Source: Laspinema palackyanum D2c (lineage in GTDB: Bacteria; Cyanobacteriota; Cyanobacteriia; Cyanobacteriales; Laspinemataceae). From it: DNA of 64,000 nt. The DNA is taken from assembly GCF_025370875.1 (NCBI RefSeq), contig NZ_JAMXFD010000001.1, positions 360,937 to 424,936 on the forward strand, given 5' to 3'. Below are positions 27,224 to 36,932 of this stretch, in pieces. A program made the position numbers and the translations under genes. Each line of letters opens with the position of its first letter. Position 1 is the stretch's first letter. Under the pieces are notes generated by a model. That model worked only from the letters and a program-made list of their open reading frames with translations, was not told the DNA's origin and did not search any database.

Positions 27224-27527
27224 GGCAGTTTTGAAGTCAGGTGTTAAGGTTTTGGGTTGAGATTGTCGGGGTGGTTGCTGATTTGTTCATGCCGCCTCAC
27301 CTAGACTGGGATGGCACCCTGCGGGAGATAGGGGGAGGCATGAAACGAGGAATCCCGCCAAGGTAGGGGCTTGGGCTGGATTCGCCCCCTTCCTTCGTGG
27401 GATAATTTTAAGATTGGCAATGGAGCATGACAAGGGACAAGAAGCTGAGTTTCTACCATCGGGGTAGCTTTTTGGGTCCAGATTAGGTCAAGAAACTCAG
27501 TCGTCTAATCGTTACTGTACCGACACT
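27224..27527. other. Spacer between tatA and pth
   Basis: No ORF is convincing. The interval has G/C-rich stretches at 27300-27400 with short self-complementary pieces, and AAGAAGCTGAGTTTCTA near 27448. I see no recognisable RNA family. Confidence 0.35.
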
Positions 27528-27797
27528 CTAGCCTTGTTCAGAGGACGGAATGGCTTCTTCGCGGGAGACGGAACTAGCGACTTTCTGAGATTCAGCGGGT
27601 TTAGCCGGTTGAGATGCCTCAATTTGTTGTGCCTCGCGCTTGATTTCGCTTTCAAATTCCCGACTGGCATCCTGGAATCCGCGAATCGCTTTTCCCAGAC
27701 TGCGACCGATTTCCGGCAACTTTTTGGGTCCAAAAATGAGAAGGGCGATCGTCAGAATCACCATGATTTCGGGCAAACCCATGCCAAAGATATTCAC
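27528..27797 (-). CDS. tatA: Sec-independent protein translocase TatA/E
   Basis: 89 residues from GTG at 27797. GGAGG lies 5 nt upstream of this GTG and the resulting start VNIFGMGLPEIMVILT matches cyanobacterial TatA. The open frame extends 18 codons further to 27851, but those residues include unlikely sequence without an SD. One N-terminal membrane helix (about 6-22) is followed by the hinge FGPKKLPEIGRSLGKAIRGF and an amphipathic, charged tail. TatA forms the pore that exports folded twin-arginine proteins to thylakoid lumen and periplasm. Confidence 0.92.
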   Translation of the reverse strand: MNIFGMGLPEIMVILTIALLIFGPKKLPEIGRSLGKAIRGFQDASREFESEIKREAQQIEASQPAKPAESQKVASSVSREEAIPSSEQG

Positions 27798-27832
27798 GCA
27801 GACCTCCAACAGAGCACTGGTTATTAGTATAG

Positions 27833-27858
27833 AAAAAAAAATCCCGGTCAAACCGGGA
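27833..27858 (-). terminator. Rho-independent terminator of psbH
   Basis: On the minus strand a perfect stem TCCCGGT-TTG-ACCGGGA is followed directly by eight or more T residues. A second stem (AGCAGGGAT...ATCCCTGCT, 27861-27885) precedes it. It lies 46 bp after the psbH stop and just before the tatA start. Confidence 0.85.
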
Positions 27859-27904
27859 AAGCAGGGATACGGAGGATCCCTGCTCTAGGGGCGATCGCCG
27901 TAAG

Positions 27905-28108
27905 TTAGCGCCCGAGGGTGGTCCAATCCACATCGACTCCATTGAGGAGCAACGAAGAGTTATAGATTTGCAGGATAATCACTAAGAACAGGAAAAATAG
28001 CAGCATGAACACGCCCATCAGAGGGGTGGTGCCCCAACCCGGGGAGACTTTACCATATTCTGCGTTTAACGGTCTGAGTAGATTTCCCAATTTTGTTTGC
28101 TGTGCCAT
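27905..28108 (-). CDS. psbH: Photosystem II protein H
   Basis: 67 residues, exact PsbH length. The basic N-terminus [20 protein letters not shown] is followed by [20 protein letters not shown], one thylakoid membrane helix (about 30-50), and a short lumenal tail ending DVDWTTLGR. The protein sits at the PSII periphery and affects QA-QB electron transfer and photoinhibition repair. It is divergent to psbN, the standard cyanobacterial arrangement. Confidence 0.97.
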   Translation of the reverse strand: MAQQTKLGNLLRPLNAEYGKVSPGWGTTPLMGVFMLLFFLFLVIILQIYNSSLLLNGVDVDWTTLGR

Positions 28109-28190
28109 GCGTCACCTCGTTATTCTGGACGGCGAAAATTAATGTTTTGTAATATTCTATAGGAATCGGTCTCATAATTTTACTCAAAAT

Positions 28191-28331
28191 ATGGAAAATC
28201 TCGAACCGGCAACCGTTCTTAGCATCGGGATTGGCGCGATCCTCGTAGCGATCGCGGCTTTTTCTATCTACACCTCCTTTGGCCCCCCCTCTAAGGAATT
28301 GGCTGATCCCTTCGACGATCACGACGATTAA
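28191..28331 (+). CDS. psbN: PsbN, photosystem II assembly factor
   Basis: 46 residues, ATG 28191 to TAA 28331. The sequence starts MENLEPATVLSIGIGAILVA, contains one membrane helix to about residue 30 and the conserved FGPPSKELADPFDDH end. PsbN is an assembly/repair factor and not a stable PSII subunit. It is read away from psbH with an 82-bp promoter spacer, so the two face opposite directions. Confidence 0.95.
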   Translation: MENLEPATVLSIGIGAILVAIAAFSIYTSFGPPSKELADPFDDHDD

Positions 28332-28339
28332 CCCCTGGA

Positions 28340-28361
28340 TCCAGCGTCTCCGGGCGCTGGA
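28340..28361 (+). terminator. Hairpin after psbN
   Basis: TCCAGCG / CGCTGGA stem with a TCTCCGGG loop, 9 bp after the psbN stop. There is no T-run, so the terminator call is tentative. The rest of 28362-28614 shows no gene. Confidence 0.5.
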
Positions 28362-28614
28362 CCGGGCTTAATTCAGCCCCTTGGTTTTCTTATCGATGAA
28401 TCAACCCAGGAGGTTCGCCTGAGATAGACTACCCACGGTCAAATAAACCGAGGCGATCGCTTCCTTTCATTTCAACCCCTCAACCTAAACCGATATAGGT
28501 CTGTTTCCATCATTTAGACAATAAAGTTAATCGGTTAGAGTATTGAGCAATTTGCCCCTACATTTAGACGGGCTAACAAGAAAGAGTCAATGCCCAGTCT
28601 GGCGCTATTATTCT

Positions 28615-31338
28615 TCACATCTGAATCTGAGAAGTGGGAACACAGGGCTGTTTTGCTAAACCCCTTGAATTTTGTACCCTACCCCGAGAATTTCTTGCCA
28701 CCAGTTCCATTCGTCCTTGAGAATTCATAATCCATCCTTCTGCTTCTACCAATTGCTCCATCGAGGTTGATTCAATTGAGGTGGATGCAACAGACTCAGA
28801 GGGAATTCGGCTATTTTTTCGAGGTAATTCTTCTAGGCTTTGCGGTCCTAAGTCTATCAAAAGAGCTTCATCACTAATCGCTTCCATCGGATTAGGAGGA
28901 AGACCACCCCTCCCTGTTATAATAAATTCACTTTGTTGCTGACCTGAACGACAACTAGAATCAATTTGTTGCGCGGGGTCGGCTAAATTAACCGCTAACT
29001 CAACTAATCCGGAGGTGGGGTCAACTTCCGGGGTATTAATTCTAACGGTTCCAATCAGGGAAGAATTGGCACCAGTTGCCGTAATATCACTCGTTAAATC
29101 ATTGGTTTGGACTCTAAATTCGGTTCCAAAAATCCCTTCGGCTTGAATCGTGACAATACCTCCCTGGGATTGCTCAGAATTAGCGCTGATGTCACTATTT
29201 TCAAAAGCCCCCAGAATAGCGGTATCCAATATAATATTCCCACCTGTGGCGCTCCCGGTGGCGTTCGTGGTAATCTGGCTATGACGGCGCAGGAGAGTTG
29301 AATTTGCGGCGATCGTGATGTTACCTTGGCTACCGGATTCCGTTTCACCCAGTAAACTTGCTTGGTTGTCTAGCAAAATTTCACCAGCCCTCACCGTCAG
29401 CATCCCTGGAGAAAAAGCACCTTTAGCGCTAACTCGGATTTGAGATCCATCAAAAAGAGAGACTTGCTCCGCAGTAATAGTCACATCTCCTGCATTTCCA
29501 TTTCCAATGGTTTCAGAAGAAATACTCGCGCCATTTAAAAGTAATAACTGCTCAGTTTCTACAGTAATACTTCCGGCATTACCCGTGACCCCGGAATTAA
29601 CAAATGTCTCTAATTTGCTCCGGTTTCCCCAACTATCGGAACCCCTCAAGGTTACCGATTCACTAGCGCGCACTGTCAGAGTACCGGCATTACCTCGGGC
29701 ATCTGTAGAAGAAGAAATGACGGCTCCATCTGATACGGTTAACTGAGTTGTATTAATCGTGATGGCACCCGAATCAGCCAAAATTTCCGGATTGGGAGTA
29801 ACTTCAGTCTGAATGTCCAGGGAATTTTGAACTTCCATCGCAGAGGAAACAGAGGGTTCGGTTTCTACCTCAAGAGAACCCGAACCCGTCTGGATATAGC
29901 CGCCAAATCCTTCCCCATCTACCCCACTCATACTCACTGACTCCCTAGCCCAAATATTCAGAATTCCTGCATAACCTTCGCCAAAGGTTGTAGCTGAGAT
30001 AATTGCTCCATCTAACAGGGTTAATTGACCCGTTTCTATCGTCACAATTCCCGCATTGCCAGTTGCATTGGAACGAACTTCAGCAAATAACCCACCGAAT
30101 CCCCCGGAGGTATCTAACCCACTAAATTTAATTGCTTCAGTTGCCAGAATCGTTAAATTTCCTCCGTTCCCTTGACCCCGAGTAGAAGCAGAAATTAAGG
30201 CTCCATCAAAGGTTAAAACTTGGTCGGCTTCTACTCTTAAACTACCCCCATTTCCTGTAGCACCTGGAAAGACTTCTGCGATCGCCACACTGGGAAGCCC
30301 CAAGGAATTAGCACCGCTGAATTCCACTTGATCAGAAGCCAATAACCGAATATCTTGCCCGGGTTGATTTCCCAAGGTTAACGAAAGCAGGGCTGACCCT
30401 TCCTGGACAAAAAGCGATCGCCCTTGCAATGCGATCGGACCCCCCCCTTCACCGCTGGTATCTAACGAGGCAGCAGTTAATTTAATATCTCCAAAATTTC
30501 CCGCCTCTGAATATCCAAATTCCCAGAAAGGGTTTAAAAGGTTCAATCTAACGTAGCTATTAGCCCCCACACTTCCTAGTTCAATCTGTCCTCCAATGGC
30601 GGTTAAATTTCCTCCAATCAGCTCAATTTCACCCCCAATTAACGCTAAGGTATTATTCTGAACTTGTAAGCCGGTTGGTCTATTTTCCCTCAGAAGAGAC
30701 CCCCGAACTGGCTCAGTTAAGGTCAGATTATTTCCCGGTCCCTGTACCATAATTTTCCCGGGATTTGGACCCATTTGTAAACCCACAGGTAGGCTCACTG
30801 TTAGTAAGGGTATAGTCTCAGTGGGTAAGGTACTGAAAGAGGTTCCGTCGGCAAAATTAAGGCGATCGGCGGTAGAAGCAAGAAAAGAACCCCCTATATT
30901 TAATTGGGCATGGGGTCCAAATACAATCCCATTGGGATTTAGGAAAAATAAATTTGCACTCCCATTTACCCGAATTAACCCATCTATATGAGAAATAGAA
31001 GAACCTGTAACCCGACTAAAGATATTTTCAATATCCAAAGGGTTGTCAAAAATTACTTGATTATTAGTAGGCAAAGAAAACTCTTGAAAACTATGAAATA
31101 TATTGCCTTCAATTTGAGTTCCCCCGTTAATAATATTCGTGGTTCCTTGATGGATTACGGTAGTATTCACAGGTAGGGTAGCATCGGGGATAATTTGAGC
31201 TTGTACTGGGGAAGCACAACTCCAAAAAATCCACCCCAACAATTTACATGAATATATAATTACAGAACTTTTACAGCTAGGATAATTGTTTTTATTTTTG
31301 GACCTATTACTTCTGTTGAATTCGGGATAATTATTCAT
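28615..31338 (-). CDS. Filamentous haemagglutinin N-terminal domain exoprotein
   Basis: 907 residues. After a basic lead, a hydrophobic signal segment ends at SPVQAQ near residue 48. Residues 50-190 are the haemagglutination-activity/TPS domain: GGTQIEGNIFHSFQEFSL, then SRVTGSSISHIDGLIRV and ANLFFLNPNGIVFGPHAQL. The rest is a beta-helix of short repeats (e.g. SGTVTI/NAG-x-(L/I)TI patterns such as GNAGTLTVRASESVTL). A C-terminal SSCRSGQQQSEFIITGRGGL block is typical of cyanobacterial members. It should be secreted by a TpsB/Omp85 partner, not present here. Likely an adhesin or sheath protein. Confidence 0.9.
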   Translation of the reverse strand: MNNYPEFNRSNRSKNKNNYPSCKSSVIIYSCKLLGWIFWSCASPVQAQIIPDATLPVNTTVIHQGTTNIINGGTQIEGNIFHSFQEFSLPTNNQVIFDNPLDIENIFSRVTGSSISHIDGLIRVNGSANLFFLNPNGIVFGPHAQLNIGGSFLASTADRLNFADGTSFSTLPTETIPLLTVSLPVGLQMGPNPGKIMVQGPGNNLTLTEPVRGSLLRENRPTGLQVQNNTLALIGGEIELIGGNLTAIGGQIELGSVGANSYVRLNLLNPFWEFGYSEAGNFGDIKLTAASLDTSGEGGGPIALQGRSLFVQEGSALLSLTLGNQPGQDIRLLASDQVEFSGANSLGLPSVAIAEVFPGATGNGGSLRVEADQVLTFDGALISASTRGQGNGGNLTILATEAIKFSGLDTSGGFGGLFAEVRSNATGNAGIVTIETGQLTLLDGAIISATTFGEGYAGILNIWARESVSMSGVDGEGFGGYIQTGSGSLEVETEPSVSSAMEVQNSLDIQTEVTPNPEILADSGAITINTTQLTVSDGAVISSSTDARGNAGTLTVRASESVTLRGSDSWGNRSKLETFVNSGVTGNAGSITVETEQLLLLNGASISSETIGNGNAGDVTITAEQVSLFDGSQIRVSAKGAFSPGMLTVRAGEILLDNQASLLGETESGSQGNITIAANSTLLRRHSQITTNATGSATGGNIILDTAILGAFENSDISANSEQSQGGIVTIQAEGIFGTEFRVQTNDLTSDITATGANSSLIGTVRINTPEVDPTSGLVELAVNLADPAQQIDSSCRSGQQQSEFIITGRGGLPPNPMEAISDEALLIDLGPQSLEELPRKNSRIPSESVASTSIESTSMEQLVEAEGWIMNSQGRMELVARNSRGRVQNSRGLAKQPCVPTSQIQM

Positions 31339-31450
31339 TCATCTTTCTCCCTAATGTTTCCCTATTGAGTTATTTTACTGATTGAACCCTTTTTAAAAGT
31401 AGAGGGGTCCTTATTAGATTCTGGTTTAACTCCAGAAACTATAACAAATT

Positions 31451-32170
31451 TTAGCATTTATTATAAAGCAGTTTATGCTTATTTCTTAAATAATGAATTA
31501 ATTTAGCTTGGTTTTCTGGAATTAGGCACCGAGTGACCATTGAGTTGGCACGGACGCGGTAATCAAATAAGACTTCGGGGATATGATAAAACTCCCACCC
31601 TTGTTCTAGGGCACTTAGCCACAAATCCCAGTCTTCAAAACCTAATTTATGGGGAATATTGGGGTCATATCCGCCGCAGTCTTGCCAGAGGGTTTTTCTA
31701 AAGATGGCACAGGCATCGATATAGTTGCCTTGCAATAATCGAGTGGGGTCAAAGTCGGGGACTTGCCAAATTCCGGTGCGATCGCCCATAAATTCCACAT
31801 CCCCATAAACCACTCCCACCCGAGGAAATGGGTCTAAAATATCAAGGCCCTTGATAATATAATCGGGTCTAATTTTATTATCAGCGTCTAAGGGTAAAAT
31901 ATACTTCCCTTGGGCTAGTTCTATGCCGACATTCCGGGCAATCGCCAACCCTTGATTTGATTGATGGATGAGTTTGTATTGTTGTTTTTGTAAATAATCC
32001 AGCACTTCCAAGGTTAAGGGTTCCGTTGACCCATCATTGATGATAATCAATTCAATGATAGCCTCAAAACAGTCCTCAACGCTGGCGATCGCATCTAAAA
32101 GATATTCCCCTTGATTGTAACAAGGAATGATAACAGAGAGCGCAATTTCATCCGGTTTTCTTGTACTCAT
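31451..32170 (-). CDS. Family 2 glycosyltransferase
   Basis: 239 residues. GT-A fold: SVIIPCYNQGEYLLDAI at the start, then IIINDGSTE (nucleotide loop), QGLAIARNVGIELAQGKYI, the DxD-type PLDADNKI, and GFEDWDLWLSALEQGW carrying the catalytic acid. This matches GT2 enzymes that build exopolysaccharide or glycoprotein glycans from nucleotide sugars. I used ATG 32170; a GTG nine codons upstream is possible. It is divergent to the SDR gene. Confidence 0.88.
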   Translation of the reverse strand: MSTRKPDEIALSVIIPCYNQGEYLLDAIASVEDCFEAIIELIIINDGSTEPLTLEVLDYLQKQQYKLIHQSNQGLAIARNVGIELAQGKYILPLDADNKIRPDYIIKGLDILDPFPRVGVVYGDVEFMGDRTGIWQVPDFDPTRLLQGNYIDACAIFRKTLWQDCGGYDPNIPHKLGFEDWDLWLSALEQGWEFYHIPEVLFDYRVRANSMVTRCLIPENQAKLIHYLRNKHKLLYNKC

Positions 32171-32255
32171 GGTTGTTGCTTTGATAGGGATTGTCACAGG
32201 TTACCCAATTTTGCTACAATGCCGCAAGTAATCAAGAGCATAACCTGTATCTAAA

Positions 32256-33122
32256 ATGGATATCAAAGTGTCGGATCATCCTAAACCCTTAAGGGGTAAA
32301 GTAGCAGTGGTGACGGGGGCGAGTCGTGGTGCAGGGCGAGGAATTGCCTTGGTTTTAGGGGAAGCGGGGGCGACTGTCTATGTGACGGGACGAAGTGTGC
32401 GAGGTTCGGCAACGACGGATCATCTGCCGGGGACGATTGAGGAGACGGCAGAAGCGGTGACGGCGCGAGGAGGCGTGGGAATCCCAGTGCGTTGTGATGC
32501 GACGCAGGATGAGCAGGTGGAGGCATTATTTAACCGGATACAAAGTGATGGACAGTTAGATATTTTGGTGAATAATGCCTGGGGGGGTTATGAAGGCTAT
32601 GATGGGAAAAATTGGGCGGATGGGACGGAGTTTTTTGCGCCGTTTTGGGAGCAATCTTTGCAGCGTTGGGAGGGGATGTTTAACGCAGGGGTGCGATCGC
32701 ATTTAGTGGCGAGTCGTTGTGCGGTGCCCTTGATGTTGTCCCAGCAGCAAGGGTTGATTGTGAACACGATCGCCTGGGACCGGGACAAGTATTTGGGGAA
32801 TCTGTTTTACGATATGGCAAAACACGCGATCGCCCGGATGACGTTGGCGATGGCACGAGATTTGGAAGCGTATAAAATCGCCACAGTGGCAGTGGCACCA
32901 GGTTTTATGCGAACGGAACGAGTCTTAGATGCGCCGGATGTTGACTTAGCACAAACCGAGTCTACGGAGTATATCGGACGGGCGATCGCCGCCCTCGCCA
33001 CAGACCCCAATGTGCTGGAACTTTCAGGAACTGTGCTGACAGTGGGGGATTTAGCGGTGGAATATGGGTTTACAGATATTGATGGCAGGCAAATCGCAGC
33101 ATTTCGTCTGGAGGATATGTGA
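32256..33122 (+). CDS. SDR-family oxidoreductase
   Basis: 288 residues. The NAD(P)-binding motif is VAVVTGASRGAGRGIALVLG, then DILVNNAWGG. The catalytic Tyr-X3-Lys is in YDMAKHAIARM, but the usual upstream Ser region reads NTIAWDRD, less typical. A second dinucleotide loop APGFMRTERV follows. Substrate is unknown. Its TGA overlaps the GTG start of the next gene (GTGA), so expression is coupled to the glycosyltransferase. Confidence 0.9.
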   Translation: MDIKVSDHPKPLRGKVAVVTGASRGAGRGIALVLGEAGATVYVTGRSVRGSATTDHLPGTIEETAEAVTARGGVGIPVRCDATQDEQVEALFNRIQSDGQLDILVNNAWGGYEGYDGKNWADGTEFFAPFWEQSLQRWEGMFNAGVRSHLVASRCAVPLMLSQQQGLIVNTIAWDRDKYLGNLFYDMAKHAIARMTLAMARDLEAYKIATVAVAPGFMRTERVLDAPDVDLAQTESTEYIGRAIAALATDPNVLELSGTVLTVGDLAVEYGFTDIDGRQIAAFRLEDM

Positions 33123-35389
33123 GTTCTCAACTGGATATCCTGTTAGCAGATGGGTTTACCTTGTATGAGTCGGGTTCTTTGACCCTTGCCGAACAAAAGT
33201 TTTGCCAAGTCTTAGGGATTGATGCAAGTCACCCCCAGGCATTGTGCGGGATGGGAATGCTGTATTATCAGCAAGGACGATATGAAGATGCCCTGGATTA
33301 CCTAGAACAGTCTCTAAAGTTCGATGCAAATCAGGCAATTTGCCATTATACTCGGGGGTTAGTATTGGCAAAATTGGGTTATCTGGCAGAAGCGAAAACT
33401 GCCTATTATCAGGCGGTTATAGTTGATCCCAGTTATCTAAATGCCTATTCTGAGTTAGGAAATGTCTGTATAGAAATCGGAGAATTGACCCAAGCGGAAT
33501 CTGCCTATCGAGAAAGAATTGCTCTAAGTCCAGATTGGCATAGTTATGTGAGTTTAGGGCATTTATTCATCGCCCAGCAGCGGGTTGATGAGGCAATATC
33601 CGCCTATCAAACCGCCTTAGAGCTCCAACCCCGTCATCCCGAGATTCTCTCGTCCCTTGGGATTGCTTTTGCTGCCAAAAATCATCCCAATTCTAGTCTG
33701 TATTTAGGGTTTGCTGCCTATCGCAAACAGGAGTATGAAACCGCCATTGCCCATTATCAACAGTTTCAAAACACTGACGAGGGAGAGATAGAGTTTTATC
33801 TCGCTCTTGCTGACTGTTATCAACAGTTGAATCAGTGGGAAGAAGCAATTTCCACTTATCGTCAAGGGATTGCCCTCCATCGGGAAGCAGTCGAACTTTA
33901 TTTATCTTTTATTTTAGCTTTACAGAATTGGGGTAAAATTGAAGAAGCGCGGCAAATTGCCGATGAAGGCTTAGTATTTCGGCCCTATTGCTTATCCCTA
34001 AAATTAGAAAAAATTCGTCTGTTTCCAGTTCTATATGAAAACTTAGAGCAATTAGAGTTTTATCGAAACCGATTTATTACAGAATTGGATGATTTGATTC
34101 AAAATTGCGCTTTAAATACAGAATTCGCTCAAGCACAGGCATTAAATGCTATAGCAGTCAATACTAATTTTTATCTCCAGTATCAAGGTAAAAATGATTT
34201 GGAGTTGCAGCAAAAATATGGACAATTCGTGCATCAGGTGATGGCAGCAAATTATCCCCAGTGGGTCAAACCGTTACCGATGCCAACCCTGAAGTCTGGG
34301 AAACGAATTAGAATCGGCTATATTTCTGCTTGTTTGCAGTGGCATACCGTGGGAATGGTGTTTTCCGGGTGGTTGGAACATCGGAACCGGGAGGAGTTTG
34401 AGGTGTATTGTTATAATGTGGGACAACAACGCGATCGCCTCACGGACTGGTTCCGCATCAACAGTGACTCCTTTTATTCTATTCCCGATGATATTCCAGC
34501 AGTTTGTCAGCAAATCCAACAGGATAGTTTGCATATTCTAGTCTTTTTGGATATTGGAATGTATGCACCCATGACTCAACTGGCGAGTTTACGTTTGGCC
34601 CCGGTTCAATGTGTTGCTTGGGGACATCCAATTACCTCGGGTTTACCCACTCAGGATTATTTTATTTCCAGTGATTTGATGGAACCGGAGAATGCTCAGA
34701 CTCATTATTCAGAACAACTGATTCGGTTACCCAATTTAGGAATTTATTTCCCCAAACCCCAGATTCCTGAAATTAATAAAAATCGGGCGGATTATGGGAT
34801 TTCCGATGATGCCGTGATGTATTTATCCTGCCAATCTTTGTTTAAATATTTGCCGCAATATGATATAATATTTCCGGCGATTTGCCAAGCGGTGGCAAAA
34901 GCAAAACTGGTGTTTATCGGTCACAAAAATCACCTGATTACCGCGCAATTTTGCCAGCGTTTGGATGCTGCCTTTGCTGAAGTGGGATTAGATTATCAGG
35001 AGTTTTGTATAATTTTGCCCAGACAGAGCAAGCGGGACTATTGGAACCTGCTTTCAATGGCGGATATTGGGTTAGATACCTTTGAGTTTACGGGATTTTT
35101 AACAACCTTAGAAGCAGTTGCGGTAAATTTGCCCCTCGTCACTCATTTAGGCCCCTTTATGCGGGGTCGTCAGTCAGCGGGAATTTTGAGAAGAGTGGGG
35201 GTGACGGAGACGATCGCCCAAACCCAGGAAGATTATATTAAAATAGCCATTACATTGGGATTAAACCGGGAGTGGAGAGAGGCGATCGCCACCAAAATCA
35301 ACGAGGGCCATCAATGGTTATACCCGGATAACACCGGACTAAAAGCATTAGAAGACTTTTATCGGGCGATCGTCCAGGAAAAAGGATAA
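33119..35389 (+). CDS. TPR / GT41 (SPINDLY, O-GlcNAc transferase-like) protein
   Basis: 756 residues, GTG start inside the previous stop. Residues 5-290 are TPR repeats, e.g. PQALCGMGMLYYQQGRYEDA, CHYTRGLVLAKLGYLAEA and LNAYSELGNVCIEIGEL. The C-terminal half is the GT41 catalytic region: RIRIGYISACLQWHTVGMV, VYCYNVGQQRDRLTDWFR, LDIGMYAPMTQLASLRLAPVQ, AWGHPITSGLPTQDYFI and DIGLDTFEFTGFLTTLEA. Such proteins glycosylate proteins or surface glycans in cyanobacteria. The pairing with an SDR gene suggests a shared pathway, which is inference. Confidence 0.88.
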   Translation: MSSQLDILLADGFTLYESGSLTLAEQKFCQVLGIDASHPQALCGMGMLYYQQGRYEDALDYLEQSLKFDANQAICHYTRGLVLAKLGYLAEAKTAYYQAVIVDPSYLNAYSELGNVCIEIGELTQAESAYRERIALSPDWHSYVSLGHLFIAQQRVDEAISAYQTALELQPRHPEILSSLGIAFAAKNHPNSSLYLGFAAYRKQEYETAIAHYQQFQNTDEGEIEFYLALADCYQQLNQWEEAISTYRQGIALHREAVELYLSFILALQNWGKIEEARQIADEGLVFRPYCLSLKLEKIRLFPVLYENLEQLEFYRNRFITELDDLIQNCALNTEFAQAQALNAIAVNTNFYLQYQGKNDLELQQKYGQFVHQVMAANYPQWVKPLPMPTLKSGKRIRIGYISACLQWHTVGMVFSGWLEHRNREEFEVYCYNVGQQRDRLTDWFRINSDSFYSIPDDIPAVCQQIQQDSLHILVFLDIGMYAPMTQLASLRLAPVQCVAWGHPITSGLPTQDYFISSDLMEPENAQTHYSEQLIRLPNLGIYFPKPQIPEINKNRADYGISDDAVMYLSCQSLFKYLPQYDIIFPAICQAVAKAKLVFIGHKNHLITAQFCQRLDAAFAEVGLDYQEFCIILPRQSKRDYWNLLSMADIGLDTFEFTGFLTTLEAVAVNLPLVTHLGPFMRGRQSAGILRRVGVTETIAQTQEDYIKIAITLGLNREWREAIATKINEGHQWLYPDNTGLKALEDFYRAIVQEKG

Positions 35390-35442
35390 ACAGGGAAACA
35401 TGGGCACTTATATCTACCTCCACCCCCTCCACCCAGGACAAA

Positions 35443-35469
35443 TGACAAATGACAAATGACAAATCCCTG
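35443..35469. repeat. TGACAAA short tandem repeat
   Basis: Four consecutive ACAAATG units (AAATGACAAATGACAAATGA pattern) lie between the GT41 gene and the HEAT gene, likely slippage sequence. Confidence 0.6.
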
Positions 35470-35550
35470 AAACCGAACCCCCCTCCCTCCCGTCCCATAG
35501 TCAAATAATTCGGTGCATCCCAAATTATTTCACCTCTTGAGAGAAACCAA

Positions 35551-36447
35551 ATGTTCGCACCCAAACTCGCATTATTGACCCTTTCAGCGATCGTCCTGTC
35601 GATCGCCCAAGTTCAAGCGCATCAAACCGGAGATCTGGAAATCGGATCCTACCTCGAACAATTCAAAACTGAAAAAGGAGCCAACCGTCGGGAAGCAGTG
35701 AAAGGATTGCGGCAGATTGGGACTCCCGCAGTTCCCCTCCTGATCACCGCATTGCAAGATGCCGATGTAGGAGTCCGAGGAGGTGCCGCATTTGCCTTGG
35801 GTTCAATGGGTTCGGATGCAGAATCCGCCATTGCGTCCCTGATCGCTGCCTTAAATGACTCACAAGAGTCAGTGCGTCTGGATGCTGCCGTGGCACTTAG
35901 ACGAATTGGCACTCCGGCAGTGGAGGAACTCGCCATTGCCTTGCAACACCCGGAGATAGAAGTGCGTCGGGGTGCTGCCTTTGCCTTAGCGGGAATTGGT
36001 GCCACTGCCAAACCGGCGATCGCCCCCTTAGTCACCGCCTTACAGGATCCAGATGAGCGCCTTGCCTGGAATGCTGCCATTGCCTTGCGCGCAGTCGGGT
36101 CCCCGGCAGTCCCCGCCCTCAACCAGGCCCTGATGCATGAAAATCCCCGAGTCCGGAATGCCGCTGCCTTCGCCTTGGGAAATCCCACTTCCCCCACTAC
36201 TGGAACGAGATCTCCGGTGGCACAATCGGAGGATGAAGAAGTCCCGGAAATTTGCCGAATGTTGCCGAATCCCTTGTCCCCAGATTTGAGTATCTGTGAA
36301 GCAATGCCGGTTCGGGAACGTCCCCAGGAGTTGCGCGAGAATCTGGATCAAGTCAATCCCAATCCCTGTGATTTTTCACCGAATCCCTGCGAAAACATTC
36401 CGAGTCAGATTGACTCCTCTGCCACCCCATCTCGCCGCTTAATGTAA
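35551..36447 (+). CDS. Exported HEAT-repeat protein
   Basis: 298 residues. A signal-like N-terminus (LALLTLSAIVLSIAQVQAHQ) suggests periplasmic export. Residues 40-215 contain five or six HEAT/PBS-lyase-type repeats of about 31 residues with the ALxDxxxxVRxxAAxALGxxG pattern, e.g. DADVGVRGGAAFALGSMG and HPEIEVRRGAAFALAGIG. The last 80 residues are Pro/Cys-rich with four cysteines (CRMLPNPLS, CEAMP, PNPCDFSPNPCEN), perhaps disulfide-linked. Function unknown; a protein-binding scaffold is likely. Confidence 0.85.
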   Translation: MFAPKLALLTLSAIVLSIAQVQAHQTGDLEIGSYLEQFKTEKGANRREAVKGLRQIGTPAVPLLITALQDADVGVRGGAAFALGSMGSDAESAIASLIAALNDSQESVRLDAAVALRRIGTPAVEELAIALQHPEIEVRRGAAFALAGIGATAKPAIAPLVTALQDPDERLAWNAAIALRAVGSPAVPALNQALMHENPRVRNAAAFALGNPTSPTTGTRSPVAQSEDEEVPEICRMLPNPLSPDLSICEAMPVRERPQELRENLDQVNPNPCDFSPNPCENIPSQIDSSATPSRRLM

Positions 36448-36497
36448 TTCCATTGAGGAATTCCCCCCCGTTCAACGTCACGCCTTCAGGCGTTTCT

Positions 36498-36568
36498 TTG
36501 TTCGTAGTAACGACTTCAGTCGTTATCCCCAGTTTGTAGTAACGACTTCAGTCGTTATCCCCCGTTCG
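36498..36568. repeat. Two copies of the TTCGTAGTAACGACTTCAGTCGTT repeat
   Basis: Inverted orientation relative to the 20608 array. Two adjacent copies about 40 bp apart follow the HEAT gene. Two further copies in the other orientation lie at 36780-36840. Confidence 0.7.
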
Positions 36569-36575
36569 TAGATAG

Positions 36576-36647
36576 GACAAGAAACCGGGTTTCTTCCCCT
36601 AATTTTGTGCTAATTACCAGAGATTAAGTCAAGAAACCCGGTTTCTA
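36576..36647. repeat. AGAAACCGGGTTTCT inverted pair
   Basis: GACAAGAAACCGGGTTTCTT and AAGAAACCCGGTTTCT are inverted copies spaced about 35 bp apart, the clearest copy of this family in the window. The rest of 36448-36932 contains no gene. Confidence 0.7.
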
Positions 36648-36932
36648 ACCTAACGGCCCTAGCTTCTTTCTGTTCATTGCCTTCTCAGAAATCCTGGGGT
36701 TCTCAAGGCGATCGCCCCCTTCAGGATTGAGTTGAGGGTTGTTTTGGGGGTAGAGTAGCTAGATTTTGTCTTAAATCCGGGGATAACGCCTTCAGGCGTT
36801 ACTACGAACCAAGAGAACGACTGAAGGCGTTACTACGAACTGGGGAACTCCCGCTTACTGCTTTATTTTTGATGGGTTATCCTTGCTCTAGAAATTCGCT
36901 ATACTCGAAGAGAGTTGAGAGCGAAGGGCCCG

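Noticed and set aside
27224-27527. Possible structured RNA between tatA and pth
   Set aside because: Only scattered short stems; no family features or clear terminator, so no RNA gene is called.
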